From Methylorubrum populi (GTDB taxonomy: Bacteria; Pseudomonadota; Alphaproteobacteria; Rhizobiales; Beijerinckiaceae), in the NCBI GenBank assembly GCA_020741775.1, contig DYYG01000063.1, positions 88,429 through 152,428 of the forward strand: a stretch of DNA of 64,000 bases, given 5' to 3'. The notes below the pieces were generated by a model. The model was not told the DNA's origin and did no database searches. It saw only the letters and a program-made list of their open reading frames with translations. The first letter of the stretch is position 1, and each line of letters begins with the position of its first letter. Below are positions 1 to 10,556 of this stretch, piece by piece. The position numbers and the translations under genes were made by a program.

Positions 1-1393
1 GGCCGGCTCTCCGCTCCAAGTCAGCGGCCCGGCCGCAGGCCTTGCCGTCATCGTCTTCGAATTCGTGCGCGAGCACGGCGTCGATGCCCTCGGGCCGGTC
101 CTCGTCGCCGCCGGCGCGATCCAGCTTCTTGCCGGCGCCATGAGAGTCGGTGGCTGGTTCCGGGCCATCTCCCCCGCCGTCGTGCACGGCATGCTGGCCG
201 GCATCGGCATCCTGATCGTGCTGGCGCAGATCCACGTGCTGACCGATGCGCTCCCGAAGGCCAACGGCCTCGACAACCTCGTCGCTATCCCGGCCGCCTT
301 CTTCAACTTCGTTTCCGGCCCCAACGGCAACCGGCCCGGCGCGGTCATCGTCGGCCTTGTCACCATCGTGGCGATGATTGGCTGGGAGCGGATCCGGCCG
401 GTCAAGCTGAAGCTTCTCCCGGGCGCGCTCGTCGGCGTCCTGGCCGGCACGCTCGTTGCCGATCTCGGTGCCATGGCGGTCAAGCGCGTCGAGGTGCCGG
501 AGAACATCCTCTCCGCCGTCGCACTCCCGGCTTCCGGCGACTGGAGCCGCCTGACCGAGCCGGCCATGATCATCATGGCCCTGACCCTGGCGGTGGTCGC
601 CAGCGCCGAGAGTCTGCTGTCCGCGGCGGCGGTGGACCGGATGCATGACGGCCCGCGAACCCAATACAATCGCGAGCTCGGCGCGCAGGGCGTCGGCAAC
701 ATCCTCTGCGGCTTGGCGGGCGGCTTGCCGATGACGGGCGTCATCGTCCGCTCCTCGGCCAACGTCCAGGCGGGCGCGGCGTCGCGGGCCTCCACGATCC
801 TGCACGGCAGCTGGATCCTGGCCTTCCTGCTGGTCCTGCCGATGGTTTTGAAGCTGGTTCCGACGGCGGCTTTGGCCGGCATCCTGGTGGTGACGGGCTG
901 GCGCTTGGTGAGCCCTGCCCACGCCTTCCATCTGCACGAGCGCTACGGCCTCGCCACCGCCGCGATCTGGCTCGCGACCATGGTGATGGTGGTCGCCACC
1001 GACCTGCTGACCGGCGTGCTGACCGGGCTCGTCCTCAGTCTCCTCCAGGTCATCCCGCATTTCGTCCGGGGACCGCTCAAGATCGAGGGCGGCGCCGCCA
1101 AGACGGTACAGGGTGGAACGATCGAGGCTGTCCCCGAACTGCGGCTCTCGGGTTCCGCGACGTTCCTGCAATTGCCGCATCTCAACGAGGCGCTGGAACG
1201 GACCCCGGAAGGCACGCCGGTCCGGCTGGCGGCGGAAAATCTCCGCCACGTCGATCACACCTGCCTGGAGATGCTTCGGGAATGGGCGACGCGGCGGGCC
1301 AAAAGCGGCGCTCGCGTCGAGATCACCGGAGGCGGCGCCAGCGGACTGCACCATAGTCTTGCCGCCGTGGCGCACGCCGCCCCGAAGGACTGA
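1..1393 (+). CDS. SulP family anion transporter, C-terminal part (5' end outside window)
   Basis: Inner-membrane SulP-type anion (sulfate, bicarbonate or similar) transporter. The reading frame is open from base 2 to the TGA at 1391, giving about 463 visible residues. The first ones include SGPAAGLAVIV, the conserved SulP core motif, so the start lies upstream and the GTG at 65 is internal. Many hydrophobic segments run through roughly residues 20-360. The last 80 residues form a STAS domain (LRLSGSATFLQLPHL onward, ending near HHSLAAVAHAAPKD). The substrate cannot be read from sequence. It converges on hflX, with a perfect hairpin between the two genes. Confidence 0.88.
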   Translation, partial: AGSPLQVSGPAAGLAVIVFEFVREHGVDALGPVLVAAGAIQLLAGAMRVGGWFRAISPAVVHGMLAGIGILIVLAQIHVLTDALPKANGLDNLVAIPAAFFNFVSGPNGNRPGAVIVGLVTIVAMIGWERIRPVKLKLLPGALVGVLAGTLVADLGAMAVKRVEVPENILSAVALPASGDWSRLTEPAMIIMALTLAVVASAESLLSAAAVDRMHDGPRTQYNRELGAQGVGNILCGLAGGLPMTGVIVRSSANVQAGAASRASTILHGSWILAFLLVLPMVLKLVPTAALAGILVVTGWRLVSPAHAFHLHERYGLATAAIWLATMVMVVATDLLTGVLTGLVLSLLQVIPHFVRGPLKIEGGAAKTVQGGTIEAVPELRLSGSATFLQLPHLNEALERTPEGTPVRLAAENLRHVDHTCLEMLREWATRRAKSGARVEITGGGASGLHHSLAAVAHAAPKD

Positions 1394-1411
1394 CGGCCCC
1401 TTGATGCGAAC

Positions 1412-1452
1412 GAGGAAGGCCGGTGCCGCATCGAGCGGCACCGGCCTTCCTC
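1412..1452. terminator. Bidirectional terminator-like hairpin between sulP and hflX
   Basis: A perfect 17-bp inverted repeat (1412-1428 with 1436-1452) encloses a 7-nt loop, CATCGAG. It sits between the stop codons of two converging genes and directly abuts the hflX stop codon at 1453-1455. There is no long T-tract on either side, so use as an intrinsic terminator is inferred from position and stem strength. Confidence 0.75.
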
Positions 1453-2868
1453 TTATGCGGAGGCGGCTTGCTGCGGGCCGCCGATACGCCGGGCCGCCTC
1501 GAACCGGTTCAGGAACCGGGGCTCCTTTTCCGGGGCGATGCGGATCGTCAAAGCAATCACCCCACCGGAATCGGCCTGCCGGTCGAGCACCTCGGCATTC
1601 TCGTAGAGCCAGTTGAGGGCGGCGCCATCCTCCGGCGGCAGGCTCACCGCGAAGGTGGAGCGGGCCCGCGCCACCTGCGCTTCAATCCGCTCCGCCAGGG
1701 CGGGAAGCCCCTCGCCGGTCAGGGCCGAGACGAGGATCGGCGCCGGTCCGGTTCCTCGATGCGCGGCGCTGAGATTGAGCAGCCGGGTGCGCTCACCCTC
1801 ATCCAGCAGGTCGGCCTTGTTCCAGACCTCGATGATCCGGTCGGCATCCGCCTTGATGCCGAGTTCACGCAGCACCGCCTCGACGTCCTCGGCCTGGGCC
1901 TGGGTGTCGCCATGCGAGACATCCCGCACATGCAGCAGGATATCGGCCTCGATCACATCCTCTAGCGTGGCGCGGAAGGCGGCGATCAGCGAGGTCGGCA
2001 GGTCGGAGATGAAGCCCACCGTGTCGGACAGGATCACCGTCTCGCCATGCGGCAGCTTGGTGGCGCGGGCCGTCGGGTCGAGGGTGGCGAAGAGCATGTC
2101 CTGCGCCTTCACCTCGGCCTTGGTGAGGGCGTTGAACAGGGTCGACTTGCCCGCATTGGTGTAACCGACCAGGGCGACGATCGGATAAGGCACCCGCGCC
2201 CGGCTCTTGCGGTGCAGGCCGCGCGTCCGCGTGACCGCGTCGAGATCGCGCTCGATCCGGGTCATGCGCTCCTGGATCATCCGCCGGTCGGCCTCGATCT
2301 GGGTCTCGCCGGGGCCACCGAGGAAGCCGAAGCCGCCGCGCTGACGCTCAAGGTGAGTCCAGGAGCGGACCAGCCGCGAGCGTTGGTAGGCGAGGTGGGC
2401 ATGCTCGACTTGCAGCGTGCCCTCCCGCGTCGACGCCCGCCGCCCGAAGATTTCCAGGATCAGGCCGGTGCGGTCGATGACCTTCGCGCCCCAGGCCTTT
2501 TCGAGGTTGCGCTGCTGAACCGGCGTGAGCGCGCAATCCATCACCACGAGGCCGATTTCCTCGGCTTGGATCAGCCCGGCCACTTCCTCGACACGGCCCT
2601 TGCCGAGATAGGTCGAGGGACGCGGACGCTGAATGTGAACCGACATCGCCTGAGCGACGTCCAGATCGATGGCAGCCGCCAGCCCCACCGCCTCGTCGAG
2701 CCGCGCCTCGTCGGAGCGGGCGGCCTCCGCCTGTCCGGGAACGAAGCGCTGGGCGGTGCGTGTCAGATAGGGGCCGAGAACCAGGGTTCGGGTCGCGGCG
2801 GCGATCTCGCCCTCGGGGGCGGCCTTCGCCTGCAAGCGTGCTTCGCCGGGCGGAAGGAGTTCAGTCAT
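1453..2868 (-). CDS. hflX: GTPase HflX
   Basis: Ribosome-associated P-loop GTPase; in characterised bacteria HflX splits or rescues stalled ribosomes. 471 residues. The N-terminal HflX nucleotide-binding region covers about residues 25-200 and contains the family motif GGFGFLGGPGETQIE (near 178-192). The GTPase domain starts near 230 with G1 GYTNAGKST (about 235-243), G3 DTVGFISDLP (about 283) and G4 NKAD (about 350). The ATG at 2868 is preceded by GGAG with 5-nt spacing. It is the last gene of the ntr/hfq block and lies downstream of hfq, as in many alphaproteobacteria. A perfect hairpin lies just upstream of its ribosome binding site. Confidence 0.95.
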   Translation of the reverse strand: MTELLPPGEARLQAKAAPEGEIAAATRTLVLGPYLTRTAQRFVPGQAEAARSDEARLDEAVGLAAAIDLDVAQAMSVHIQRPRPSTYLGKGRVEEVAGLIQAEEIGLVVMDCALTPVQQRNLEKAWGAKVIDRTGLILEIFGRRASTREGTLQVEHAHLAYQRSRLVRSWTHLERQRGGFGFLGGPGETQIEADRRMIQERMTRIERDLDAVTRTRGLHRKSRARVPYPIVALVGYTNAGKSTLFNALTKAEVKAQDMLFATLDPTARATKLPHGETVILSDTVGFISDLPTSLIAAFRATLEDVIEADILLHVRDVSHGDTQAQAEDVEAVLRELGIKADADRIIEVWNKADLLDEGERTRLLNLSAAHRGTGPAPILVSALTGEGLPALAERIEAQVARARSTFAVSLPPEDGAALNWLYENAEVLDRQADSGGVIALTIRIAPEKEPRFLNRFEAARRIGGPQQAASA

Positions 2869-2879
2869 GGCGTCTCCGT

Positions 2880-2909
2880 GTCATCGTTCCTTCATGTGGG
2901 AACGATGAC
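2880..2909 (-). promoter_or_regulatory. Perfect hairpin in the hflX leader
   Basis: An 11-bp perfect inverted repeat (2899-2909 with 2880-2890) with an 8-nt loop lies in the 149-bp hfq-hflX spacer. On the mRNA sense strand it ends 2 nt before GGAG, the probable hflX ribosome binding site, and 11 nt before the ATG. It may be a processing or attenuation hairpin between hfq and hflX, or a translational control element. The structure is seen directly; the role is inferred. Confidence 0.5.
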
Positions 2910-3017
2910 GCCATTTCGCATCCGTCGGCTTCCGCAAATGACCGAAATCGAAGCGGCAAGCCGTCGTTTTTATTTCATGAGGCGGGAGCTGTTCGCGCAG
3001 AAAGACGAAGCGCGCCG

Positions 3018-3272
3018 TTAAGCTTTATCGGGCGCAGTCTCGTCCGGCTCGAAGAGCTGGACCGGATGGCCGGGCATGATCGTCGAGATCGCGTGCTTGT
3101 AGACCAGTTGCGAATGCCCGTCCCGGCGCAGCAGAACGCAGAAATTGTCAAACCAGGTCACGACACCTTGAAGCTTGACGCCGTTGACGAGGAAGATCGT
3201 CAGCGGGATCTTGTTCTTGCGGACATGGTTGAGGAACGTGTCCTGGAGGTTTTGAGCGCGCTCGCCCGCCAT
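3018..3272 (-). CDS. hfq: RNA chaperone Hfq
   Basis: Hexameric Sm-like RNA chaperone that mediates sRNA-mRNA pairing. 84 residues, the usual short alphaproteobacterial length. Sm1 (LQDTFLNHVRKNKIPLTIFL, residues 9-28) and Sm2 (YKHAIST, near 58-64) are intact, including the Q8/F-type RNA-face residues and the KH motif. A short acidic tail (FEPDETAPDKA) follows. It lies between ntrX and hflX in the classic alphaproteobacterial order. Confidence 0.97.
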   Translation of the reverse strand: MAGERAQNLQDTFLNHVRKNKIPLTIFLVNGVKLQGVVTWFDNFCVLLRRDGHSQLVYKHAISTIMPGHPVQLFEPDETAPDKA

Positions 3273-3526
3273 TTCTTCTTATCCTTGTTTCAGCATCGGC
3301 ACCGCGGAAGGGCAGGTTCCCGTAGCGGCATCGCGGGGTGCAGCCGCTCCGCACCTTTCGAGACCGCTTCCCCAAGCCAAATCGCATTACAGGGCGAAGC
3401 TTGCCGCGACGCAAGAGGCTCATTGCGCCACCCTGTGGCGATATCCACCTCTTGCAACCGCTTCCGCAGCGATGCTGCTCTCTCCGACAGCCCTCGAAAC
3501 GGGATGCGCTTCCCGATCGTCCCCCG

Positions 3527-4897
3527 TTACGGACCGATGCCGAGGGATTTCAGCTTCCGGTGCAGAGCCGAGCGCTCCATGCCGATGAATTCGGCGGTGC
3601 GGGAGATGTTGCCCGAGAAACGAGCGATCTGGGCGATCAGATATTCCCGCTCGAAGATCTCGCGCGCCTCGCGCAGGGCGAGGCTCATCAGCTTCTCGCC
3701 GCCCGCGCCGGTCGGCGTCGTCGGCACCAGGGCGCCGATCTCGGTCGGCAGCATCTCGGAGGTGACCTCCTGCTCCGGATCGCTCTGGGTCAGGATCATC
3801 AGCCGTTCGACGTTGTTGCGCAGCTGACGGACGTTGCCGGGCCAGTCGTGCGACTGCAGCACAGCCATGGCGTCCTCGGCGATGCGCCGCCGCGGCAGGC
3901 CGGTGGCGGCCGAGATCTGCTCCATGAAGAAGGTGATGAGTTCCGGCACGTCCTCGCGCCGCTCGGCGAGCGACGGAATGCGGATCGGCACGACCGAGAG
4001 ACGGTGGAACAGATCCTCGCGGAAGCGGCCCGCAGCGATCTCCTCCGTCAGATCGCGGGAGGAGGAGGAGATGATGCGCACGTCCACGTGGACACGGGCG
4101 GTGCCACCGACGCGCTGGAAGTTTTGATCGACCAGCACCCGCAGGATCCGGCTCTGCGTCTCCTTGGGCATGTCGGCGACTTCGTCGATGTAGAGGGAGC
4201 CGCCATGGGCCTCCTCCAGCGCACCGACGCGCCGCACCCGGCCCTCGCCGCCCTCGACACCGAACAGCTCGGCTTCCATGGTTTCCGGCGTGATCGTCGC
4301 CGCGTTGATGACGACGAAGGGGCCGCTCGCCCGCGCGGAGGCCCCGTGCAGGGTGCGCGCCGAGAGTTCCTTGCCGGCGCCGGGCGCGCCCGAGATCATC
4401 ACCCGCGCGTTGGTCGGCGCCACGCGCTCGATGGTCTGGCGCAGCTGGTTGATCGCCACCGAGGCGCCGACGATGCGGCTAGCCTGACCCGAGCGGACCT
4501 TGAGGTCGCGCACCTCACGCTTGAGGCGCGAGGCTTCCAGCGCCCGCTCGGCGACGAGGATCAGCCGGTCGGCCTTGAACGGCTTCTCGATGAAGTCGTA
4601 GGCGCCGGATTTGATCGCCGCCACCGCGGTCTCGATATTGCCGTGGCCGGAGATCATCACCACCGGCAGGTCGGGATGGCCGGCCTTGATCAGGTCGAGC
4701 ACCTGAAGACCGTCCAGGCGCGAGCCCTGAAGCCAGATATCGAGGAAGACGAGGTGGGGCCGGCGCGCCTCGATCGCCGCCAGCGCCTCGTCGGAGCCCG
4801 CCGCCGTGCGGGTGCGATGCCCCTCGTCGTCCAGGATGCCCGCGACCAGATCGCGGATGTCGGCCTCGTCGTCGACGATCAGGATGTCGGCGCTCAT
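3527..4897 (-). CDS. ntrX: Nitrogen assimilation response regulator NtrX
   Basis: Partner regulator of the NtrY kinase. 456 residues. The receiver (1-125) has DD near residue 9 and phospho-acceptor Asp in FLDIWLQG. The central AAA+ domain spans about 140-375 with Walker A GAPGAGKE (about 168) and a sensor region ending in DWPGNVRQLRNNVERL. The C-terminal Fis-type HTH is about 415-456 (SRTAEFIGMERSALHRKL). The segment between Walker A and Walker B lacks GAFTGA, the sigma-54 contact loop; it reads ELFGVEGGEGRVRRVGALEEA. The protein is therefore unlikely to activate sigma-54 in the usual way. Its ATG overlaps the ntrY stop (ATGA), so translation is probably coupled. Confidence 0.93.
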   Translation of the reverse strand: MSADILIVDDEADIRDLVAGILDDEGHRTRTAAGSDEALAAIEARRPHLVFLDIWLQGSRLDGLQVLDLIKAGHPDLPVVMISGHGNIETAVAAIKSGAYDFIEKPFKADRLILVAERALEASRLKREVRDLKVRSGQASRIVGASVAINQLRQTIERVAPTNARVMISGAPGAGKELSARTLHGASARASGPFVVINAATITPETMEAELFGVEGGEGRVRRVGALEEAHGGSLYIDEVADMPKETQSRILRVLVDQNFQRVGGTARVHVDVRIISSSSRDLTEEIAAGRFREDLFHRLSVVPIRIPSLAERREDVPELITFFMEQISAATGLPRRRIAEDAMAVLQSHDWPGNVRQLRNNVERLMILTQSDPEQEVTSEMLPTEIGALVPTTPTGAGGEKLMSLALREAREIFEREYLIAQIARFSGNISRTAEFIGMERSALHRKLKSLGIGP

Positions 4898-7299
4898 GGC
4901 TGCATCTCCGCGACGCGTCGCGCTTCCATGGCGTCCTCCGTGTTCTTGTCCATCTTTGTCCCGTCACGCGCGTCCGGCGCGGCGGAGCGTGTCCGCTCCT
5001 GCCCCGCACCGGGCTCGGAATTCTGTCCGGCCTCCGGCCCGCCCCCGACCTCCCGTGGCAGTCGCATGCGGACCTGTCCGCCGCGCCCCCTCGGGTTGTC
5101 GTTCAGCTCGATGCCCCCGCCATGCTCCTCGAGCACCTTGGAGACAATCGCGAGTCCGAGGCCGGTCCCGCCCTCGCGGGTCGTCATATAGGGTTCGAGC
5201 AGGCGCTGGCGCCCCTCCGCCGGGAAGCCTTTTCCGTTGTCGGTCACCTCGATCACGACGAAGGCCTCCTCGACGACGAGCCGCAGCGCCACCTCGCCCT
5301 TGCCCCCGTCGGCGGTCAGAACGTCCTCGGGGACGGCCTGAACCGCCTCGACGGCATTCTTGAGGATGTTGGTGAGCGCCTGGGACAGGAGCCGCACGTC
5401 GAAGGCGGCGACGACGCGCCCCTTCTCGTCAGCGCCTTCCGTTTCGAACGGAAACTCCATGTCCGGGTGGGCCATGCGGAGCATGAACAGGTTCTGGCGG
5501 GCGATCTCGGCCAGATCCTGCTGGGTGATCGCGGGCTTCGGCATCCGGGCGAAGGACGAGAACTCGTCCACCATGCGTTTGATCTCGTCGACCTGACGCA
5601 CGATCGTGGCGGTGCATTGCTCGAACACGTCCTTGTCGGCCGTGATCACTTTTCCGTATTTGCGGCGGATGCGCTCGGCGGAGAGCTGGATCGGAGTCAG
5701 CGGATTCTTGATCTCGTGGGCGATGCGCCGAGCCACATCCGCCCAGGCCGAGGTGCGCTGTGCCGTGACGAGGTCGGTGATGTCGTCGAGGGTAACGACA
5801 TAGCCGCGCGCCTCCCCTTGGGCCTGCTCGCTCGTGACCCGCACGGCGATGGTGCGTTCGCGGCCGCCGCGGACCAGCTGGATCTGCTGCTGCAGGGCGC
5901 GATGGCGCCCCTCGGCCTCGGGGAAAAGCGCGGCGATTTCGGGCACCGCCTGCGTCAGCGGCAGGCCGACCAGCTCCTTCGCGGTGAGGCCGAGCGTGCG
6001 CTCCGCCCCCGGGTTGGCGATGGTGATGACACCGTCGGCATCGACGCCGAGCACGCCGGGCGAGACGCCCGACAGCACCGCCTCGGTGAAGCGACGGCGA
6101 CGGTCGATCAGGTCGCTGGCCGCGCGCAGGCCGTCATGCTGCCGGCGCAGCTCCTGGGTCATGGTGTTGAAGCTCTCGCCGAGATGGGCGAGGTCGCCAT
6201 CCGCCTTCCGGGCCGGCACGCGGGCGTAGAAATTGCCGGCCGCCACCTCGTCGGCGGCGTTGATCAGCCGGCGGATCGGCGCGACGAAGCGGTTGGCGAA
6301 GTTGAGCCCGAACCAGACCGCCGAGAGCAATGTGATCAGCGCGATCAGGATGAAGACCGAGGCGAAGGCGATCTGAACGTAGCGGCGCAATTCGTCGTAG
6401 GTCAGGTATTCCGCCGCCGCCGCGCGGGCGACGCCCGGAAAGTCGATGGCGAGCTGGCTGACCTCGCGCTGCACCAGCAGCACGGCGTTGTCGTAGGCCG
6501 GCATCCGCATCAGGGCGGCGAAGACCCGGCCCTCATTGGGCAGAAGGCAGATCGGATCGCTCGACTTCGCCGCATCCTCGAAGGCGGCGGCCGAGGGCAG
6601 GCGGGTCTGCTTAAGCACGTCGATATTGGCCCGGGCCACCACCTCGTTCGGCCCGCGCATGATCTTGGCGATCGGCAGTCCGAGGGCCTGGGCGCGGGTG
6701 GTCAGGAAGCTTTCGAACCACTCGCGATTCACGTCGAAATTCGGCCGCGCGCGGGTCAGGTCGTCGGTCAGGATGCGGATCTCACGGGCCAGCGCCTGAC
6801 ACTGATTCTCCTGATAGGCGTCGGCGATCTCGACCGATTTCAGCACCACGTCCCGCACCCGGCCGGTGAAGCCGAGGGAGAGCCCGACATCGATCGTCAC
6901 CGAGGCGACGATGGCAAGCAGGATCGTCGGCAGGATCGCGATCAGGCTGAACAGGCCGACGATGCGGGTGTGGAGCCGCGCCACCGAGGCATGGGTGCGC
7001 CGGGCATGCAGGAAGACCCGCGCCTCCCAGGCGATGACCACGACAAGGGCGAGAACCAGGGCGGCATTGACCGCCAGCAGCGTCACGCCGGTGGCCGGCG
7101 TCCGCGTGATCTGGATGATGCCGACGAGGATGAGGAAGGTGATGGAGGCGGAGATCAGCGCCGTCGCCACCACCGCCGCACCGATCCAGCCCGGTCCGCG
7201 CGGGGGCGAGTCGAAGCGGCGTGTGATTTCCGCCGCGCCATCCTGCTCGGACGGGGCGTCGGACGGCTTGGCGTGAGGGCGTCGCGACAGGAGCGGCAT
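4894..7299 (-). CDS. ntrY: Sensor histidine kinase NtrY
   Basis: Membrane histidine kinase pairing with NtrX, linked in alphaproteobacteria to nitrogen and redox or envelope sensing. 801 residues. About three N-terminal membrane spans (roughly 35-135) and a fourth near 305-330 flank a periplasmic sensor segment. HAMP follows (about 330-385), then PAS (about 390-500) and a HisKA box with RRIAHEIKNPLTPIQLSAER. The HATPase has NAVEAV (N), DNGKGFP (G1) and GGTGLGLAI (G2). It has a 64-bp spacer from the upstream helicase gene, so it may have its own promoter. Confidence 0.94.
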   Translation of the reverse strand: MPLLSRRPHAKPSDAPSEQDGAAEITRRFDSPPRGPGWIGAAVVATALISASITFLILVGIIQITRTPATGVTLLAVNAALVLALVVVIAWEARVFLHARRTHASVARLHTRIVGLFSLIAILPTILLAIVASVTIDVGLSLGFTGRVRDVVLKSVEIADAYQENQCQALAREIRILTDDLTRARPNFDVNREWFESFLTTRAQALGLPIAKIMRGPNEVVARANIDVLKQTRLPSAAAFEDAAKSSDPICLLPNEGRVFAALMRMPAYDNAVLLVQREVSQLAIDFPGVARAAAAEYLTYDELRRYVQIAFASVFILIALITLLSAVWFGLNFANRFVAPIRRLINAADEVAAGNFYARVPARKADGDLAHLGESFNTMTQELRRQHDGLRAASDLIDRRRRFTEAVLSGVSPGVLGVDADGVITIANPGAERTLGLTAKELVGLPLTQAVPEIAALFPEAEGRHRALQQQIQLVRGGRERTIAVRVTSEQAQGEARGYVVTLDDITDLVTAQRTSAWADVARRIAHEIKNPLTPIQLSAERIRRKYGKVITADKDVFEQCTATIVRQVDEIKRMVDEFSSFARMPKPAITQQDLAEIARQNLFMLRMAHPDMEFPFETEGADEKGRVVAAFDVRLLSQALTNILKNAVEAVQAVPEDVLTADGGKGEVALRLVVEEAFVVIEVTDNGKGFPAEGRQRLLEPYMTTREGGTGLGLAIVSKVLEEHGGGIELNDNPRGRGGQVRMRLPREVGGGPEAGQNSEPGAGQERTRSAAPDARDGTKMDKNTEDAMEARRVAEMQP

Positions 7300-7363
7300 C
7301 GCTGATGCGGGGCCACAACAGTGTGGCGAAATTAATACGAATCGGTCCGAGGCGTCGAAACGA

Positions 7364-9001
7364 TCAGGCCGCCAGAGTGCCCCAGCGGCGCAGATCGCGG
7401 AACCGACGGCCGTCCGAAAACCGCACGGTCACACTCTCCGTGAGTCGGCCGGCGGCCTCGACCCGCACGGCGTCCGGCCGCTCCAGCTCGTCGGACCGGT
7501 CGAGGGCCGCGTCGATGCTCATCGGCACCGGATCGGCACCGCCGAAGGCCCGCCACCACTGCACCGCCTTCTCACGGGCATGGCCGGAATGCTCGAGGCA
7601 GACCTCGACGCGGCAGCCGCCGCCCTGCCACCGGAACGCGACCTCGAGGCGGTCCGGCCCCGAGCCGCCGGGGCCGCGTCCCAGCCGCCAGGAGGCCAGC
7701 TCCCGCCAGGGGGAGACGGGTTCGGACAGGATCGGCAGCGCGTCCTCGGCACTCGCCGCATGGGGCGCTTCCTCGTCCTCGGCCTCCGGCTCGACCCAGC
7801 AGGCCTCGCAGGTGCTGGCATTGAGGGCGATCAGCGCGCCGCAGCCGGGGCAGGGCTTGGCACGCGCGATTCCCGGCGCGGCGGGGCCGAGGGCGACGCT
7901 GCGGGCCGTGACCGCATCGACGGGCCCGTGCATCCGCACCAGCCCGGCATAGTCGAGCACGATCGCATCCGCCTTCCCCGGCGCCCGGCGCAGGGCCCGG
8001 CCGACCTGCTGCACGTAGAGACCGGCGGACTGGGTCGGCCGAAGCAGGGCAATGAGATCGACCTCCGGCACGTTGAAGCCGGTGGAGAGCACGCCGACCG
8101 AGGTGAGGCAGCGGATCGTGCCGGCCCGGAAATCGCGCACGATCCGGTCGCGCTCGCGCTTGCCCATCTCGCCGGTGACGGTCTCGCAGGACACGCCCTC
8201 GGCGCGGATCGCATCGCGCACGGCGGCCGCGTGGGCGAGGCCGGCGCAGAAGGCGAGCCAGGCCCGCCTCTCCCGGCCGTAGCTCACCATCTCCTCCACG
8301 GCGGCGCGGGTGATCCATGCGCGGTTGACCGCCGCCTCCAGCGCCGAGGGCACGTAGTCACCGCCGCGCTTCGGCACTCCGGTGACGTCGAGGGAGAGGG
8401 CGGTGGCCTTGCAGACCAGGGGAGCGAGATAGCCCTGGTGGATCAGGTCGCCGACGAGCGCTTCGTAGACGATACGCGCGAAGACCCGGCCCTCGCCCTC
8501 GTCGAGCCGACCGGAATCGAGGCGGTAGGGGGTGGCGGTGAAGCCGGCCACCTTGAGATCCGGGTTGCTCGCCCGCGCGGCGGCGAGGAAGCGGCCATAG
8601 CCGGTCTCGCCGGAGCGGGGCACGAGATGGGCCTCGTCGATGACGATGAGGTCGATGGACCCGAACAAATCGGCGCGGTCGCGCACCGATTGAATCGAGC
8701 AGAACACCACCTGCGCGCCGGCCTCCCGCCGCCCGACACCGGCGGAGAAGATGCCGGCGGGCGCCTCCGGCCAATAGGCCAGCAGCTCGCCGTGGTTCTG
8801 CACCACCAGCTCGCGGACATGGGTGAGCACGCAGATGCGGGCCTCCGGCGCCCGCTCCAGCCAGTCGCGGATCAGCGCGGCGATGACGAGCGCCTTGCCG
8901 GCGCCGGTCGGCAGCACGACGAGGCCGGGCCCGCCGCCCTGATCCCAATGCCGGTCGAGCGCCTCCAGGGCGGCGCGCTGATACTCACGGAGGCGCAGCA
9001 T
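7364..9001 (-). CDS. RadD-like superfamily II DEAH helicase with altered Walker A
   Basis: 545-residue SF2 helicase resembling E. coli RadD (YejH), a DNA repair/recombination ATPase, over its full length: REYQRAALEAL at the start, DEAH in LIVIDEAHLV, motif III FTATPYRLD, motif VI QQVGRALRRAPGK, then LDYAGL and a C-terminal zinc ribbon with CPGCGALI and CEAC (near 385-405). The Walker A motif reads LPTGAGKA: the Ser/Thr that normally follows the Lys is Ala. It sits between ntrC and ntrY, which it separates, with 78- and 64-nt gaps. Assignment is from remembered family motifs; function in this organism is inferred. Confidence 0.8.
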   Translation of the reverse strand: MLRLREYQRAALEALDRHWDQGGGPGLVVLPTGAGKALVIAALIRDWLERAPEARICVLTHVRELVVQNHGELLAYWPEAPAGIFSAGVGRREAGAQVVFCSIQSVRDRADLFGSIDLIVIDEAHLVPRSGETGYGRFLAAARASNPDLKVAGFTATPYRLDSGRLDEGEGRVFARIVYEALVGDLIHQGYLAPLVCKATALSLDVTGVPKRGGDYVPSALEAAVNRAWITRAAVEEMVSYGRERRAWLAFCAGLAHAAAVRDAIRAEGVSCETVTGEMGKRERDRIVRDFRAGTIRCLTSVGVLSTGFNVPEVDLIALLRPTQSAGLYVQQVGRALRRAPGKADAIVLDYAGLVRMHGPVDAVTARSVALGPAAPGIARAKPCPGCGALIALNASTCEACWVEPEAEDEEAPHAASAEDALPILSEPVSPWRELASWRLGRGPGGSGPDRLEVAFRWQGGGCRVEVCLEHSGHAREKAVQWWRAFGGADPVPMSIDAALDRSDELERPDAVRVEAAGRLTESVTVRFSDGRRFRDLRRWGTLAA

Positions 9002-9079
9002 GGCGCGCCTTTAGCGAAGCGCGGCCGTGGAGAACAGAGGGGGATCGCACGCGGCCTCGCCGGTTCCCCCGTCAGCGCC

Positions 9080-10546
<1,467 letters not shown>

Positions 10547-10556
10547 GGTTCTCGAC

